Shown: positions 36,682 to 45,248 of the stretch, piece after piece
How the letters are laid out: each line of letters starts with the position of its first letter
Numbering within the stretch: the first letter of the stretch is position 1
DNA from: Rhodococcus sp. RD6.2
GTDB taxonomy: Bacteria > Actinomycetota > Actinomycetes > Mycobacteriales > Mycobacteriaceae
DNA: 64,000 bases
Reading direction: 5' to 3'
Assembly: GCF_001040705.1 (NCBI RefSeq)
Contig: NZ_CVQP01000012.1
Coordinates: 62,001 to 126,000, forward strand
Position numbers and translations under genes: made by a program
Notes under the pieces: model-generated
What the model saw: the letters and a program-made list of their open reading frames with translations, nothing else
Told to the model about the DNA's origin: nothing
The model's database searches: none

Positions 36682-37552
36682 AGCGTTCCTCCCGGCCGAG
36701 TTTGCGAAGTCGCACCCATTCCCGCAGACCGGCGGGGTCGCGGCGGGTGATCAGGAAGTACCAGCCGAACCGCAGCCACTCCTGGGGGAGCAGCCGTCGC
36801 ATACCCGGCTGCGAGAGCAGGTAGCCGCGGTTGCGGTAGGTGAAGAACCGTTTGGTGTCGTTGTCCGGGTACTGCGTGTGCATGCGTCCGCCGAGGATCG
36901 GCTTGAACTCGTCGGTGCCACACGGATGCAGGTACGCCGTGGTCAGGCAGGTGCCGAAGGGCAGTCCCGAACGGACCAGCCTGCGGTGCACCTCGACCTC
37001 GTCGCCGCGCACGAACAGACGCAGATCCGGGACGCCGACGGCGTCCACCGCGGCCGCGGAGAACAGGGCGCCGTTGAACAGCGACGCGATACCCGGCAGG
37101 AGGTCGCCCTCACCCAGCTCGGACCGGGTCCGGCGCCATTCCAGGCCGCGACGCAGCGGAAACGCCAGCTTCTCGGGCTCGTCGATGTTGCACACGACCG
37201 GGGACACCTCGGCCAACGCGTTGCGCTCGGCGCACGCCAGCAGCGTCGCGAGCACCTCGGGGCCCTCGGGCCGGCCGTCGTCGTCGGCGAGCCACAACCA
37301 GTCCGCACCCAGCGCCAACGCGTGCAACATGCCGAGGGCGAATCCGCCCGCACCACCGAGGTTGTGCTTCGACCCGATGTACGTGGTCGGGATGTCCGCG
37401 GACTCCACCAGCTCCCGCACCGCGCCCTCGTCCGCGTTGTCCACGACGATCAGGTGGTCGAGGGGGCGGGTCTGGGCGGTGAGGACCTTCAGTGACTCCG
37501 CGAGCAGTTCCCGTCGTCGGTGGGTGACGACGACGCCGATGATCCTGCTCAC
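36668..37552 (-). CDS. glfT1: Galactofuranosyltransferase GlfT1 (GT2)
   Basis: A 294-residue GT-A enzyme that adds the first two galactofuranose units to the decaprenyl-linked rhamnosyl-GlcNAc primer. Marks: VVVTHRRRELLAESLKVL, LDHLIVVDNAD, NLGGAGGFALGM, the metal site WLADDDGRPEG and LFVRGDEVEVHRRL. Start GTG 37552 overlaps the wzt stop (GTGA), and its own end overlaps the wzm start by 14 bases, so wzt, glfT1 and wzm are all translationally coupled. Size and order match Rv3781-Rv3782-Rv3783. Confidence 0.92.
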   Translation of the reverse strand: MSRIIGVVVTHRRRELLAESLKVLTAQTRPLDHLIVVDNADEGAVRELVESADIPTTYIGSKHNLGGAGGFALGMLHALALGADWLWLADDDGRPEGPEVLATLLACAERNALAEVSPVVCNIDEPEKLAFPLRRGLEWRRTRSELGEGDLLPGIASLFNGALFSAAAVDAVGVPDLRLFVRGDEVEVHRRLVRSGLPFGTCLTTAYLHPCGTDEFKPILGGRMHTQYPDNDTKRFFTYRNRGYLLSQPGMRRLLPQEWLRFGWYFLITRRDPAGLREWVRLRKLGREERFERQ

Positions 37553-38376
37553 ACGGTGCCGTTCGCGGACGCCGCGGACTTCTCGCGCTCGAGCTCCTGG
37601 ATGACGTGCGCGACGTGGTCGCCTGCCTCGTCGCCCTCGTAGGCGCGCACGACGTCCTCGATGCCGCCGCTCATCCGGATCTGGCCGTGGTCGATCCACA
37701 TCGCCCGATCGCACAGTTGCGCGAGAAACTCGTTGGAGTGGGAGGCGAAGACGAGGATGCCGGACCGCTCGACCAGAGCCTGCAGCCGGGTGCGGGCCTT
37801 CTTCATGAAGTCCGCGTCGACCGCGCCGATGCCCTCGTCGAGCAGCAGGATCTCGGGGTCGATGCTGGTCACGACGCCGAGCGCCACCCGCACCCGCATG
37901 CCGGTCGAGTAGGTGCGCAGCGGCATGTTGAGGTACTCGCCGAGCTCGGTGAAGTCGGCGATCTCGTCAACCTTCGCCAGCATCTGCTTGCGGGTCATGC
38001 CCATGAACATGCCGCGGATGATGATGTTCTCGTAGCCGGAGATCTCCGGGTCCATGCCGACGCCCAGGTCGAACACGGGCGCGACGCGGCCTCGGACGCG
38101 GGCGCTGCCGCGCGTCGGCTCGTAGATCCCCGACAGGAGGCGCAGCAGGGTGGACTTGCCTGCGCCGTTGTGTCCGACGAGGCCGACCCGGTCACCCTGC
38201 TTGAGGGACAGGGTTATGTCCTTGAGCGCCTCGACGACCACGACGTCGGAATCGTTCCTGCCGATCGCGCCGCCGGCCTTCCCGAGGAACGCCTTCTTCA
38301 ACGATCGCGTCTTGGCGTCGAAGATCGGGAAGTCGACGTATGCGTTGGTGGTCTCGATGCTCACGTGGTCAGTCAT
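37549..38376 (-). CDS. wzt: Galactan/O-antigen-type ABC exporter ATPase Wzt
   Basis: A 275-residue ATPase: Walker A GHNGAGKST, the exporter-type signature TYSTGMRVRVALG in place of LSGGQ, Walker B ILLLDEGIGAVDADF and the switch His of FASHSNEFLA. The short Wzt form without a carbohydrate-binding C-terminal domain agrees with the mycobacterial galactan exporter. AAAGG precedes the ATG. It follows bpa on the same strand after 94 bases and precedes glfT1 with overlapping codons. Confidence 0.93.
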   Translation of the reverse strand: MTDHVSIETTNAYVDFPIFDAKTRSLKKAFLGKAGGAIGRNDSDVVVVEALKDITLSLKQGDRVGLVGHNGAGKSTLLRLLSGIYEPTRGSARVRGRVAPVFDLGVGMDPEISGYENIIIRGMFMGMTRKQMLAKVDEIADFTELGEYLNMPLRTYSTGMRVRVALGVVTSIDPEILLLDEGIGAVDADFMKKARTRLQALVERSGILVFASHSNEFLAQLCDRAMWIDHGQIRMSGGIEDVVRAYEGDEAGDHVAHVIQELEREKSAASANGTV

Positions 38377-38470
38377 GTGCGCCTTTCAAGCGACGTCAGC
38401 CCACCGGATTGACTGACGGCGGCTGGCACGGTGGTCCACCCTACCGTTGCGCCACGAGCACCGACCGCGC

Positions 38471-39064
38471 CTACAGGTACTGACCGGTCCCCGGCGGCTG
38501 CTGGCCCTGCTGGTGGATTGCCGCCCCGAGTCCGGGCGGCAACGCGCCCTGCCGCATCTGCTCGAGCTGCGCCCGTGCCGCCATCTGCTGCGCGAACAGT
38601 GCCGTCTGGATGCCGTGGAAGAGTCCCTCGAGCCAGCCGACCAGCTGCGCCTGCGCGATCCGCAGCTCCGCGTCCGACGGCACGCTGTCATCGGTGAACG
38701 GCAACGCGAGACGTTCGAGCTCCTCGCGCAGCTCGGGCGCGAGGCCCTGCTCGAGTTCCTTGATCGACGACTTGTGGATCTCCTTGAGCCGATTGCGGCT
38801 GGCGTCGTCGAGCGGAGCTGCCCGCACCTCCTCGAGGAGCTGCTTGATCATGGTGCCGATCCGCATGACCTTCGCGGGTTGCTCGACCATGTCCGCCAGG
38901 GTTTCCTCGCGCTCCTCGGCGGCGTCACCTGCCTCGTCGGGGGCGTCGGTGCCGTTGCCCGACGGTTGCGCGGTCGCGTCCTGCGGGGAATCCGGCGACT
39001 CCGACGTCACAGGCCGACCGTCGGGTCCGATCACGACGACGTGTTCACTCTCCGGATGCGTCAT
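38471..39064 (-). CDS. bpa: Bacterial proteasome activator Bpa (DUF2587)
   Basis: A 197-residue ATP-independent activator that forms a ring on the 20S proteasome. It has an acidic low-complexity N-terminus, the helical core (VEQPAKVMRIGTMIKQLLEEVR, then RLKEIHKSSIKELEQGLAPELREELERLALPF and AQAQLVGWLEGLFHGIQTALFAQQMAARAQLEQMRQ) and the C-terminal GQYL that docks into the proteasome alpha ring. ATG 39064 has GGAG upstream. It is the Rv3780 equivalent by sequence and position, so the organism should have a proteasome although no prc gene is in view. Confidence 0.95.
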   Translation of the reverse strand: MTHPESEHVVVIGPDGRPVTSESPDSPQDATAQPSGNGTDAPDEAGDAAEEREETLADMVEQPAKVMRIGTMIKQLLEEVRAAPLDDASRNRLKEIHKSSIKELEQGLAPELREELERLALPFTDDSVPSDAELRIAQAQLVGWLEGLFHGIQTALFAQQMAARAQLEQMRQGALPPGLGAAIHQQGQQPPGTGQYL

Positions 39065-39207
39065 GACTCCATCTTGTCCGTTTCGGCGGCGAAGCGCTAA
39101 AGCACCGGATCGGAGTTCGGTGTCTGCGCTGCTCAGATCGGCTGTCGTGGTGTGCAATCCGCCAACCCGATCGCATCGCTACGAAATCAGGTCTTAGGCT
39201 GTCGGTC

Positions 39208-40407
39208 ATGGCTTACGACGTCGCCCGGGTACGGGGACTGATCCCGACCCTGGGAGACGGATGGATCCATCTCGATCCCCAGTCCGGAATGCTGCACCCG
39301 GATTCCGTGTCGACCGCGGTGTCGAAGGGCTTCCGCGGCTCCGGTTCCTCGCACGTCGGCCCGCATGTCAGTGCGCGCCGCGCCGCCGCGACGCTCGACG
39401 CCGCGCGCGAAGCGATCGCCGACCTCGTCGGCGGTGATCCCGCCGGAGTCGTGCTCGGACCGGACCGGGCGACACTGCTCGCATGGCTGGCCGAGGCGCT
39501 CAGCTCCAGGCTCGGGCTCGGCACCGGCGTCGTCCTGTCACGGCTCGACGAGGAAGCGAACGTCGCACCCTGGCTGCGTGTCGCCAACCGCTACGGCGCC
39601 CAGGTGCGCTGGGCCGAGGTCGAGATCGACACCTGCGACCTGCCCAGCTGGCAGTTCGCCGAACTCATCGGGCCCACGACCCGGCTGGTCGCGCTGACGG
39701 CGGCGTCGCCGATCGTCGGGTCCGCGCCCGATGTCCGCGTCGCGTCGGACCGCATCCACGAGATGGGCGGGCTGATGGTGTGCGACGCCATCGCGGCCGC
39801 CCCCTACGCGCACGTCGACATCCACGAACTCGGCGCCGACGTCCTCGCCGTCAGCGGCCCCAGCTGGGGAGGCCCGCAGATCGGGGCGCTGGTGTTCCGT
39901 GACCCTGGGCTCATCGACCGGATCCCGTCGATCTCGCTGAACCCGCACGCGCTCGGACCGGAACGCCTCGAGATCGGCGGCCACCAGTACGCCCTCCTCG
40001 CGGGACTGACCGCGTCCATCGACTACCTCGCGAACCTCGACGAATCCGCCACCGGGTCCCGGCGCGAACGCCTCGAGACGTCGATCAGCTCGCTGCAGGA
40101 CTACCACGACCGGCTCTTCGAACGGCTCCTCGCCTCGCTGCGCCGCCTCCCACAGGTGACGCTGATCGGTACCTCGCACAGCCGGGTCCCCGCGATCAGC
40201 TTCACTGTTTCGGGCGTCAGCGCGGAGAAGGCCGCCGAACACTTCGCGGAACGTCGCATCGGCACCGTCGTCGGAGGCCGGGGCAGCAGGCTGCTCGACT
40301 CGCTCGGCGTCAACGAGGAGGGCGGCGCGATCACCGTCGGCCTCGCGCCGTACACCACCCGCTACGAGATCGACCAGCTCGTGCGGGCCGTCGCCGCGCT
40401 GGGCTGA
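39208..40407 (+). CDS. Class V aminotransferase/cysteine-desulfurase-like protein lacking the usual PLP lysine
   Basis: A 399-residue fold-type I protein (Rv3778c-like in position) with HLDPQSGMLHPDSV, the nucleotide-like GPDRATLLAWLAEAL, DEEANVAPWL, TAASPIVGSAPDV and DAIAAAPYAHVDI in place of the usual D-x-x-Q-x-x-x-H. The segment where cysteine desulfurases have S-x-H-K reads SGPSWGGPQIGAL, with Ser219 at the lysine position, so it may not bind PLP as an internal aldimine. It is divergent from bpa. It could be a non-catalytic or altered member; function is unknown. Confidence 0.82.
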   Translation: MAYDVARVRGLIPTLGDGWIHLDPQSGMLHPDSVSTAVSKGFRGSGSSHVGPHVSARRAAATLDAAREAIADLVGGDPAGVVLGPDRATLLAWLAEALSSRLGLGTGVVLSRLDEEANVAPWLRVANRYGAQVRWAEVEIDTCDLPSWQFAELIGPTTRLVALTAASPIVGSAPDVRVASDRIHEMGGLMVCDAIAAAPYAHVDIHELGADVLAVSGPSWGGPQIGALVFRDPGLIDRIPSISLNPHALGPERLEIGGHQYALLAGLTASIDYLANLDESATGSRRERLETSISSLQDYHDRLFERLLASLRRLPQVTLIGTSHSRVPAISFTVSGVSAEKAAEHFAERRIGTVVGGRGSRLLDSLGVNEEGGAITVGLAPYTTRYEIDQLVRAVAALG

Positions 40408-40424
40408 CCGCTGCGCTCGTTCCT

Positions 40425-40467
40425 TGATGTCACATCGGGTCACTTGGTGACCCTCGATGTGACATCA
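40425..40467. terminator. Bidirectional hairpin between convergent genes
   Basis: A long inverted repeat: 40425-40436 pairs with 40456-40467, and 40437-40443 with 40447-40453, leaving a TTG loop and a two-base bulge. It lies between the class V gene (+) and the quinone reductase gene (-) and can end transcription of both. Confidence 0.8.
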
Positions 40468-40487
40468 GGGAACCAACAGGGGCGCGG

Positions 40488-41468
40488 TCAGCCGACGGTG
40501 AGGACCACCTTGCCGACGGTGTCCGCCGAGTCGAGCAGCTCGTGCCCGCGCGCCGCCTCGGTGATCGGGAGTTCCGTGTGCACGACGGGCCGGACGGTGC
40601 CGTCCGCGACCAGCGGCCACAGTCGCCGCTTCACCTCGGACACGATCTCGGCCTTGCTGGATCGCCCGGCCTCGGGGCGTCCGCGCAGTCCGGTGGCGAA
40701 CACGCGGGCCCGCTTGGCGATGAGCTTGCCGAGGTTGAGTTCGCCGACTGCGCCGCCCTGCATGCCGATGACGCACAGCTGACCGTCGGGGGCGAGGGCG
40801 TCGATGTTCCGTCCCAGGTACTTGGCGCCCATGTTGTCGAGGATCAGGTCGGCGCCGCCCGCCTCGCGGACCACGTTGACGAAGTCCTCGTCGCGGTAGT
40901 TGACGGTGATCGTGGCGCCGAGGTCGCGGCACGCGCCAAGCTTGTGTTCGGAACCCGCCGTGACGGCGACGGTGGCGCCGAGAGCGACGGCGACCTGGAT
41001 GGCATGCGTCCCGATCCCGCCGCCGCCGCCGTGGACGAGGACGAGTTGCCCGCTGCGCATTCCCCCGATCATCACCAGGTTCGACCACACCGTGCACGCG
41101 ACCTCGGGGAGAGCGGCAGCGGCGACCACGTCGAGGCCGTCGGGGATCGGCAGCACCTGGCTTGCCGCGACGACGACCTTCTCGGCGTAGCCTCCGCCCG
41201 CGAGGAGTGCGCACACGCGGTCGCCGACCTGCCAGTCCCGCACACCGTCGCCGAGTGCGGCTATCGTGCCGGAACATTCGAGTCCGAGGATGTCGCTGGC
41301 TCCGGGCGGGGGCGGGTAGAGGCCGCGGCGTTGCAGGACGTCGGCGCGGTTGACGGCGGTGGCGGCGACGTCGATCAGCACCTGGCCGGGCCCCGGTGTC
41401 GGGTCGGGAACCTCGGTCCACGTGAGGACTTCGGGTCCACCCGGTGACGTGACGGTGATCGCATGCAT
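40488..41468 (-). CDS. NAD(P)H-quinone oxidoreductase, MDR family (Rv3777-like)
   Basis: A 326-residue zinc-free MDR protein of the PIG3/QOR branch: MHAITVTSPGGPEVLTWTEVPDPTPGPGQVLI, NRADVLQRRGLYPPPPGASDILGLECSG, CTVWSNL and the nucleotide-binding VHGGGGGIGTHAIQVA, ending with the phrase RGHELLDSADTVGKVVL. These enzymes reduce quinones with NADPH. Position next to the class V gene matches Rv3777-Rv3778c. The start is the second of two nearby ATGs (41468). Confidence 0.9.
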   Translation of the reverse strand: MHAITVTSPGGPEVLTWTEVPDPTPGPGQVLIDVAATAVNRADVLQRRGLYPPPPGASDILGLECSGTIAALGDGVRDWQVGDRVCALLAGGGYAEKVVVAASQVLPIPDGLDVVAAAALPEVACTVWSNLVMIGGMRSGQLVLVHGGGGGIGTHAIQVAVALGATVAVTAGSEHKLGACRDLGATITVNYRDEDFVNVVREAGGADLILDNMGAKYLGRNIDALAPDGQLCVIGMQGGAVGELNLGKLIAKRARVFATGLRGRPEAGRSSKAEIVSEVKRRLWPLVADGTVRPVVHTELPITEAARGHELLDSADTVGKVVLTVG

Positions 41469-41543
41469 GGGTCGACGCTATCCAATTCCGGCGCGGCAGG
41501 GCATCTCCCCGTGAACGGCGCGCGAAGCGGCTACGGTCGCGGC

Positions 41544-42737
41544 GTGACCAATTTCGGCAACATGCAGAACGAGATCTACTTCGCCGGCCTCGGTGGCGCG
41601 GTGCCGGAACTGCCGATGACGGCGGCGGGACTGGAGGAGTTGGCGCGGGAGCGGTTGTCGCCCGCCGCGTTCGGCTATGTCGCGGGCAGCGCGTCGTCGG
41701 AACGGACCGCGGACGCGAACCTGGCGGCGTTCGACCGGCATGCGATCGTGCCGCGGATGTTGCGGGGCACCGCATCCGCCGACGCCCGAGACCTGAGCGT
41801 CGAGGTGCTGGGGACGCGCCTCGCGGCGCCGGTGCTGACGGCGCCGGTCGGCGTGCTGGAACTGGTCCATCCGGATGCGGAGCGTGCCGTCGGCGCCGCG
41901 GCGGCGGAACTCGGTGTGGGATCGGTGTTGTCGACGGCGGCGTCCACGTCGATCGAGTCGGTCGCGGAGGTGTCGGGTGAGAACTGGTGGTTCCAGTTGT
42001 ACTGGCCGTCGGACGACGAGGTCGCCGAGTCGCTGGTCCGCCGCGCGACCGCCGCGGGCGCGAAGGCGATAGTCCTCACCGCCGACACTCCCGGGATGGG
42101 GTGGCGGCCCCGCGACCTCGAACTCGGTCACCTGCCGTTTCTACAGGCGAAGGGCATCGCGAACTACCTGTCCGACCCGGTCTTCCGGTCCCGGTTGACG
42201 ACCCCGCCGGAGGAGAGCCTCGAGGCCATGCAGATGGCGGTGCTCACCTGGGTCTCGATGTTCGGCAACCATGCGATCCGGTCGGGTGACGTTGCGCGCC
42301 TTGCCGAGTGGACGGACCTGCCGATCGTGGTGAAGGGGATCGTGCATCCGGACGATGCTCGCGCCGTCGTCGACGCGGGAGCGGCCGGGGTCGTGGTCAG
42401 CAACCACGGCGGCAGGCAGGTGGATGGCGCGATTGCCGCGCTGGACGCGTTGCCCGACGTCGCGGCGGCGATCGGTGAGCGGGCCACGGTCCTGCTCGAC
42501 TCCGGGATCCGCACCGGCGCCGACGTGGTGAAGGCGCTCGCGTTGGGTGCCGATGCGGTGCTGTACGGGCGGCCGTGGGTGTACGGGCTGGGGTTGGCGG
42601 GCGCCGATGGTGTGCGGCACGCGCTACGAATGCTGCTCGCCGACCTGGACGTGACGCTCGGGCTCGCCGGTTTCGCCTCCGTCGCGGAACTCGACGCGAC
42701 CGTTCTGCGGAGCGCTCACGGACGTCGCGGTCTCTAG
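41544..42737 (+). CDS. FMN-dependent alpha-hydroxy acid oxidizing enzyme, lactate 2-monooxygenase-like
   Basis: A 397-residue member of the L-lactate oxidase family. NMQNEIYFAGLGGAVPELP at the start is typical of lactate monooxygenase; the active site is present as APVGVLELVHPD, WWFQLYW, LTADTPGMGWRPRD and VVSNHGGRQVDG (catalytic His and substrate-binding Arg), followed by DSGIRTGADVVKALALGADAVLYGRP for FMN phosphate. It would turn L-lactate or another 2-hydroxy acid into the keto acid or, after decarboxylation, acetate. GTG 41544 may be leaderless (TACGGT at 41532-41537). The MarR gene follows after 9 bases and may regulate it. Confidence 0.88.
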   Translation: MTNFGNMQNEIYFAGLGGAVPELPMTAAGLEELARERLSPAAFGYVAGSASSERTADANLAAFDRHAIVPRMLRGTASADARDLSVEVLGTRLAAPVLTAPVGVLELVHPDAERAVGAAAAELGVGSVLSTAASTSIESVAEVSGENWWFQLYWPSDDEVAESLVRRATAAGAKAIVLTADTPGMGWRPRDLELGHLPFLQAKGIANYLSDPVFRSRLTTPPEESLEAMQMAVLTWVSMFGNHAIRSGDVARLAEWTDLPIVVKGIVHPDDARAVVDAGAAGVVVSNHGGRQVDGAIAALDALPDVAAAIGERATVLLDSGIRTGADVVKALALGADAVLYGRPWVYGLGLAGADGVRHALRMLLADLDVTLGLAGFASVAELDATVLRSAHGRRGL

Positions 42738-42746
42738 ACTGGCGGG

Positions 42747-43238
42747 GTGGAATCAGAGATCGCACACGTCGCCGACGCGCCGCGGTGGCTCGGCACCGCC
42801 GAGATGCGCGCTTGGCGCGGGTTCATCGAGGGCAGTCAGCGCCTGATGGAGGTGCTCAACCGGGAACTGCAGTCTCTGCACGGCATCTCTCTCGCCGACT
42901 ACCGCATCCTCGTGATGCTGTCCGAGTCGACGGACGGGTCGGTGCGGATGAGTGAGCTCGCGGACGGGATCCTCTCGTCCCGCAGCCGCCTCACCCATCA
43001 GGTGCGGCGCATGGAGGCGGACGGGCTCGTCGCACGCAGCACCTGCGTCGAGGACGGCCGCGGCGTGCTCGCCCTGATCACGCCGCTCGGTCGGGAGAAG
43101 CTCGCGGAGGCGGCACCGACCCATGTCCGGGGTGTGCGGAGCTATCTGATCGACCTCCTCGACGACACCGAACTCGCCACCGTCGCGACGGTGTTCGACA
43201 AGGTCGACGCCGCACTCGACGCCCGCCCGCCGGTCTGA
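42747..43238 (+). CDS. MarR-family regulator
   Basis: A 163-residue winged-helix protein: NRELQSLHGISLADYRILVMLSES, VRMSELADGILSSRSRLTHQVRRMEADGLVARSTCVEDGRGVLALITPLG, and a dimerising C-terminal helix pair. GTG 42747 is just 9 bases after the stop of the hydroxy-acid oxidase gene, so a shared transcript is likely; TAGACT at 42735-42740 could also drive a separate leaderless message. Ligand and targets are unknown. Confidence 0.88.
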   Translation: MESEIAHVADAPRWLGTAEMRAWRGFIEGSQRLMEVLNRELQSLHGISLADYRILVMLSESTDGSVRMSELADGILSSRSRLTHQVRRMEADGLVARSTCVEDGRGVLALITPLGREKLAEAAPTHVRGVRSYLIDLLDDTELATVATVFDKVDAALDARPPV

Positions 43239-43289
43239 CTCTCGCGCCGAATTGGTCCCCCCTCGCCCGGGGCGGCTAGGATTCGCCAC

Positions 43290-43376
43290 GGAAGCGTGGC
43301 AGAGCGGCCGAATGCACTCGCCTTGAAAGCGAGCTTGGGTAACACCAACGGGGGTTCAAATCCCTCCGCTTCCGCC
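43290..43376 (+). tRNA. tRNA-Ser (anticodon UGA)
   Basis: The acceptor arms GGAAGCG (43290-43296) and CGCTTCC (43367-43373) pair fully. The anticodon stem CTCGC/GCGAG encloses CTTGAAA with anticodon TGA; there is a long variable arm (TTGG/CCAA) typical of serine tRNA, and a T-arm with loop TTCAAAT. Discriminator G, then CC; the final A of CCA is not encoded. The last 23 bases form the attachment core of the island, and the tRNA stays complete because the core restores its 3' end. Confidence 0.96.
43354..43376 (+). repeat. attL core (tRNA-Ser 3' end)
   Basis: 23 bases identical to 62538-62560, running from the T-stem of the tRNA to its CC end. This is the usual crossover segment for tyrosine integrases that use tRNA genes. 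Confidence 0.92.
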
Positions 43377-43378
43377 GC

Positions 43379-43410
43379 AGCCCCTCACCTGTTATTGCAG
43401 GTGAGGGGCT
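43379..43410. terminator. Terminator supplied by the island next to attL
   Basis: A 13-bp perfect stem (43379-43391 with 43398-43410), loop TTATTG, then ATTTTC. It follows the tRNA by 2 bases and lies 4 bases from the end of the convergent integrase frame, so it ends tRNA transcription and may also stop int transcription. Confidence 0.88.
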
Positions 43411-43414
43411 ATTT

Positions 43415-44545
43415 TCATGCCCAGACTGCGCTCCCGACGGGCGCTTCTGCCCACACTTTGCCCACACTCGCGCGCGCCCGCGCGGCATCGAGGGCCGTTC
43501 CCACGGCCTCCAGGTCGTCGTCGAACAGGTCCGCGTAGGTGTCCAGAGTCATGGCCGCGCTCGCGTGCCCGAGGATCCGCTGTAGCGCCTTTACGTTGAC
43601 GCCAGCCGACACCCCCAGGGACGCCGCCGTGTGCCGCAGATCGTGTGGAGTGAGCCGAGGGACACCCGATCGCTCGACGGCCTTCGTGAACCACCCGGTG
43701 AAGCTCACAGGCCGCAGTAGGTGCCCGCCACCGCGGCCGGGGAACACCAGGTCGCCCCGGCTTCGGCCCTCGCACTGCTGAGCGAGCATCTCGACGAGGA
43801 ACGGTGGGACGGGCACTGTCCGGTGCACGTGGGACTTTGGGGTGCCGACGTGAAGCTCTCCGTTCACCTGCACCGCGTTGTCGACGACGGTCAGCCGCCG
43901 GCGCAATAGGTCCAGGTGCTCGACGCGTAGCGCGATCGCCTCACCCCACCGCAGGCCGCAGTAGGCCAAGAGGTAGACCAGGACGTCGTGGTGGCCAGAT
44001 TTCTCCGCGAGCGCCTGCACCTGCTCGTGCGTGAGGTACACCCGCTGCTTGCGCTGCTTGCGTGGCAGGTTCTCGACGCCGCGGGCTGGGTTACTCGCCA
44101 ACCGCTTGGCCTTCACGGCTCCGTCCATGATCGACGCGAGGACGCCGTAGGCGCGGATGACGACGGTCGCACCCTTGCCTGCGCGCACCAGCTCCGTGAT
44201 CCACCGCTCGACGGCATCGAGGTCGACGTCCGCGATGCGGGTGCGTCCCCACCGTGGCTGTACGTGGACCCGCCAGGCCGTCTCAAGGCTGTTGTAGGTC
44301 GACGGCTTCACGTCGACCTGCTTGCGTTCGAGCCAGTCCGCGCCGAGTTCGCTGACCGTGATGCGGCCGAGAGCCGGGGCGACGTAAGACCCGGTCATCT
44401 TCTCGACCTCGACCGTCGCCGCGAACATCTCCGCGTCGCGCTTCGTGCGGAACCCCCGCTTGTCGGTCTGCTTGTGGTCGGGGGTCCGGTAGCGGACGCG
44501 GTAGCGCTTGCCGGACTTCGTCTCATACGGCTCAATCGTCGCCAT
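43415..44545 (-). CDS. int: Tyrosine-type site-specific integrase
   Basis: A 376-residue phage-type integrase: N-terminal arm-binding domain (SGKRYRVRYRTPDHKQTDKRGFRTKRDAEMFAATVE), SAM-like core-binding domain (VSELGADWLERKQVDVKPSTYNSLETAW) and catalytic domain with the Arg of CGLRWGEAI, HDLRH, the His of LGHAS and the nucleophile Tyr of LDTYADLF. It catalyses recombination between the tRNA-Ser site and the circular island. It sits directly beside attL and its start overlaps the repressor gene by 14 bases, so repressor and integrase are made together. The C-terminal tail contains the SVGKVWA sequence that is also found near the right end. Confidence 0.95.
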   Translation of the reverse strand: MATIEPYETKSGKRYRVRYRTPDHKQTDKRGFRTKRDAEMFAATVEVEKMTGSYVAPALGRITVSELGADWLERKQVDVKPSTYNSLETAWRVHVQPRWGRTRIADVDLDAVERWITELVRAGKGATVVIRAYGVLASIMDGAVKAKRLASNPARGVENLPRKQRKQRVYLTHEQVQALAEKSGHHDVLVYLLAYCGLRWGEAIALRVEHLDLLRRRLTVVDNAVQVNGELHVGTPKSHVHRTVPVPPFLVEMLAQQCEGRSRGDLVFPGRGGGHLLRPVSFTGWFTKAVERSGVPRLTPHDLRHTAASLGVSAGVNVKALQRILGHASAAMTLDTYADLFDDDLEAVGTALDAARARASVGKVWAEAPVGSAVWA

Positions 44546-45233
44546 TGTCGAGTTCCCCCTTCAGTTCGGCTTGCAGTCGTCTCGTGATCTGACCGCGCTT
44601 CTGCGCGTTGGCATTTGCGCCTGCGCGGGCGTCGCGCTCATCCGAGAAGCTGCGTCCCCACAGTGCGGCTGACACCGCAGCAAGGAGAGCGGGCGAGATG
44701 CGCAGGGCCCGGTGTATGCGCTCCTCCGTGGAGCCTGACGCCGAAACGACGGAGATGACCGTCTCGGCATCGGTCCGTTCGAGGTATCTCGCCACCCTCT
44801 CCGCCTCCTCTTCTGCGGCATCGTCGGCAAGATCTATCAGGATCTGGTTGCCGGTCTTGAGTCTGAGTGGGCCAATGAAGGCCCTGGGGCCCAGCTTGGA
44901 CGCGATCGGGTCGCCGGTCATCACGTCGTGGAGATCCGTCCGGTGCAGGGTCATGGCGTCGTTGACGCGGATATCGGTGCTCGACTCGACGAGGTCGGAG
45001 AGCGTGATGTCGCCGCAGCCGGCATCTGCCAACGCGAATGCATACGCCGTGAGGGTCGCCAGGTTCGGTGATACGCGGCCCGCCTCGAAGTCGGCGACCC
45101 GGGATGTATTCCATTTGAGTCCACGTCGGCGTGCGGCGATGGCCATGGCGTCGAGGGTCAGATCCGCGTCCTTTCGTAGGCGCTTGGCATTGGCACCGAT
45201 GACGACAGGCAGGTCGCGGATGGGGATTCGCAT
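44532..45233 (-). CDS. HTH repressor-like protein of the island
   Basis: A 233-residue protein with an N-terminal Cro/CI-type helix-turn-helix (LPVVIGANAKRLRKDADLTLDAMAIAARRRGLKWNTSRVADFEAGRVSPNLATLTAYAFAL) and a C-terminal part of unknown type (DLADDAAEEEAERVARYLERTDAETVISVVSAS). It is transcribed away from the excisionase/replication side, overlaps int, and faces the inverted-repeat pair at 45249-45319. This is the position of a lysogeny-type repressor controlling excision and replication; the role is inferred. Confidence 0.8.
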   Translation of the reverse strand: MRIPIRDLPVVIGANAKRLRKDADLTLDAMAIAARRRGLKWNTSRVADFEAGRVSPNLATLTAYAFALADAGCGDITLSDLVESSTDIRVNDAMTLHRTDLHDVMTGDPIASKLGPRAFIGPLRLKTGNQILIDLADDAAEEEAERVARYLERTDAETVISVVSASGSTEERIHRALRISPALLAAVSAALWGRSFSDERDARAGANANAQKRGQITRRLQAELKGELDNGDD

Positions 45234-45248
45234 GCTGTCAGCTTACTG

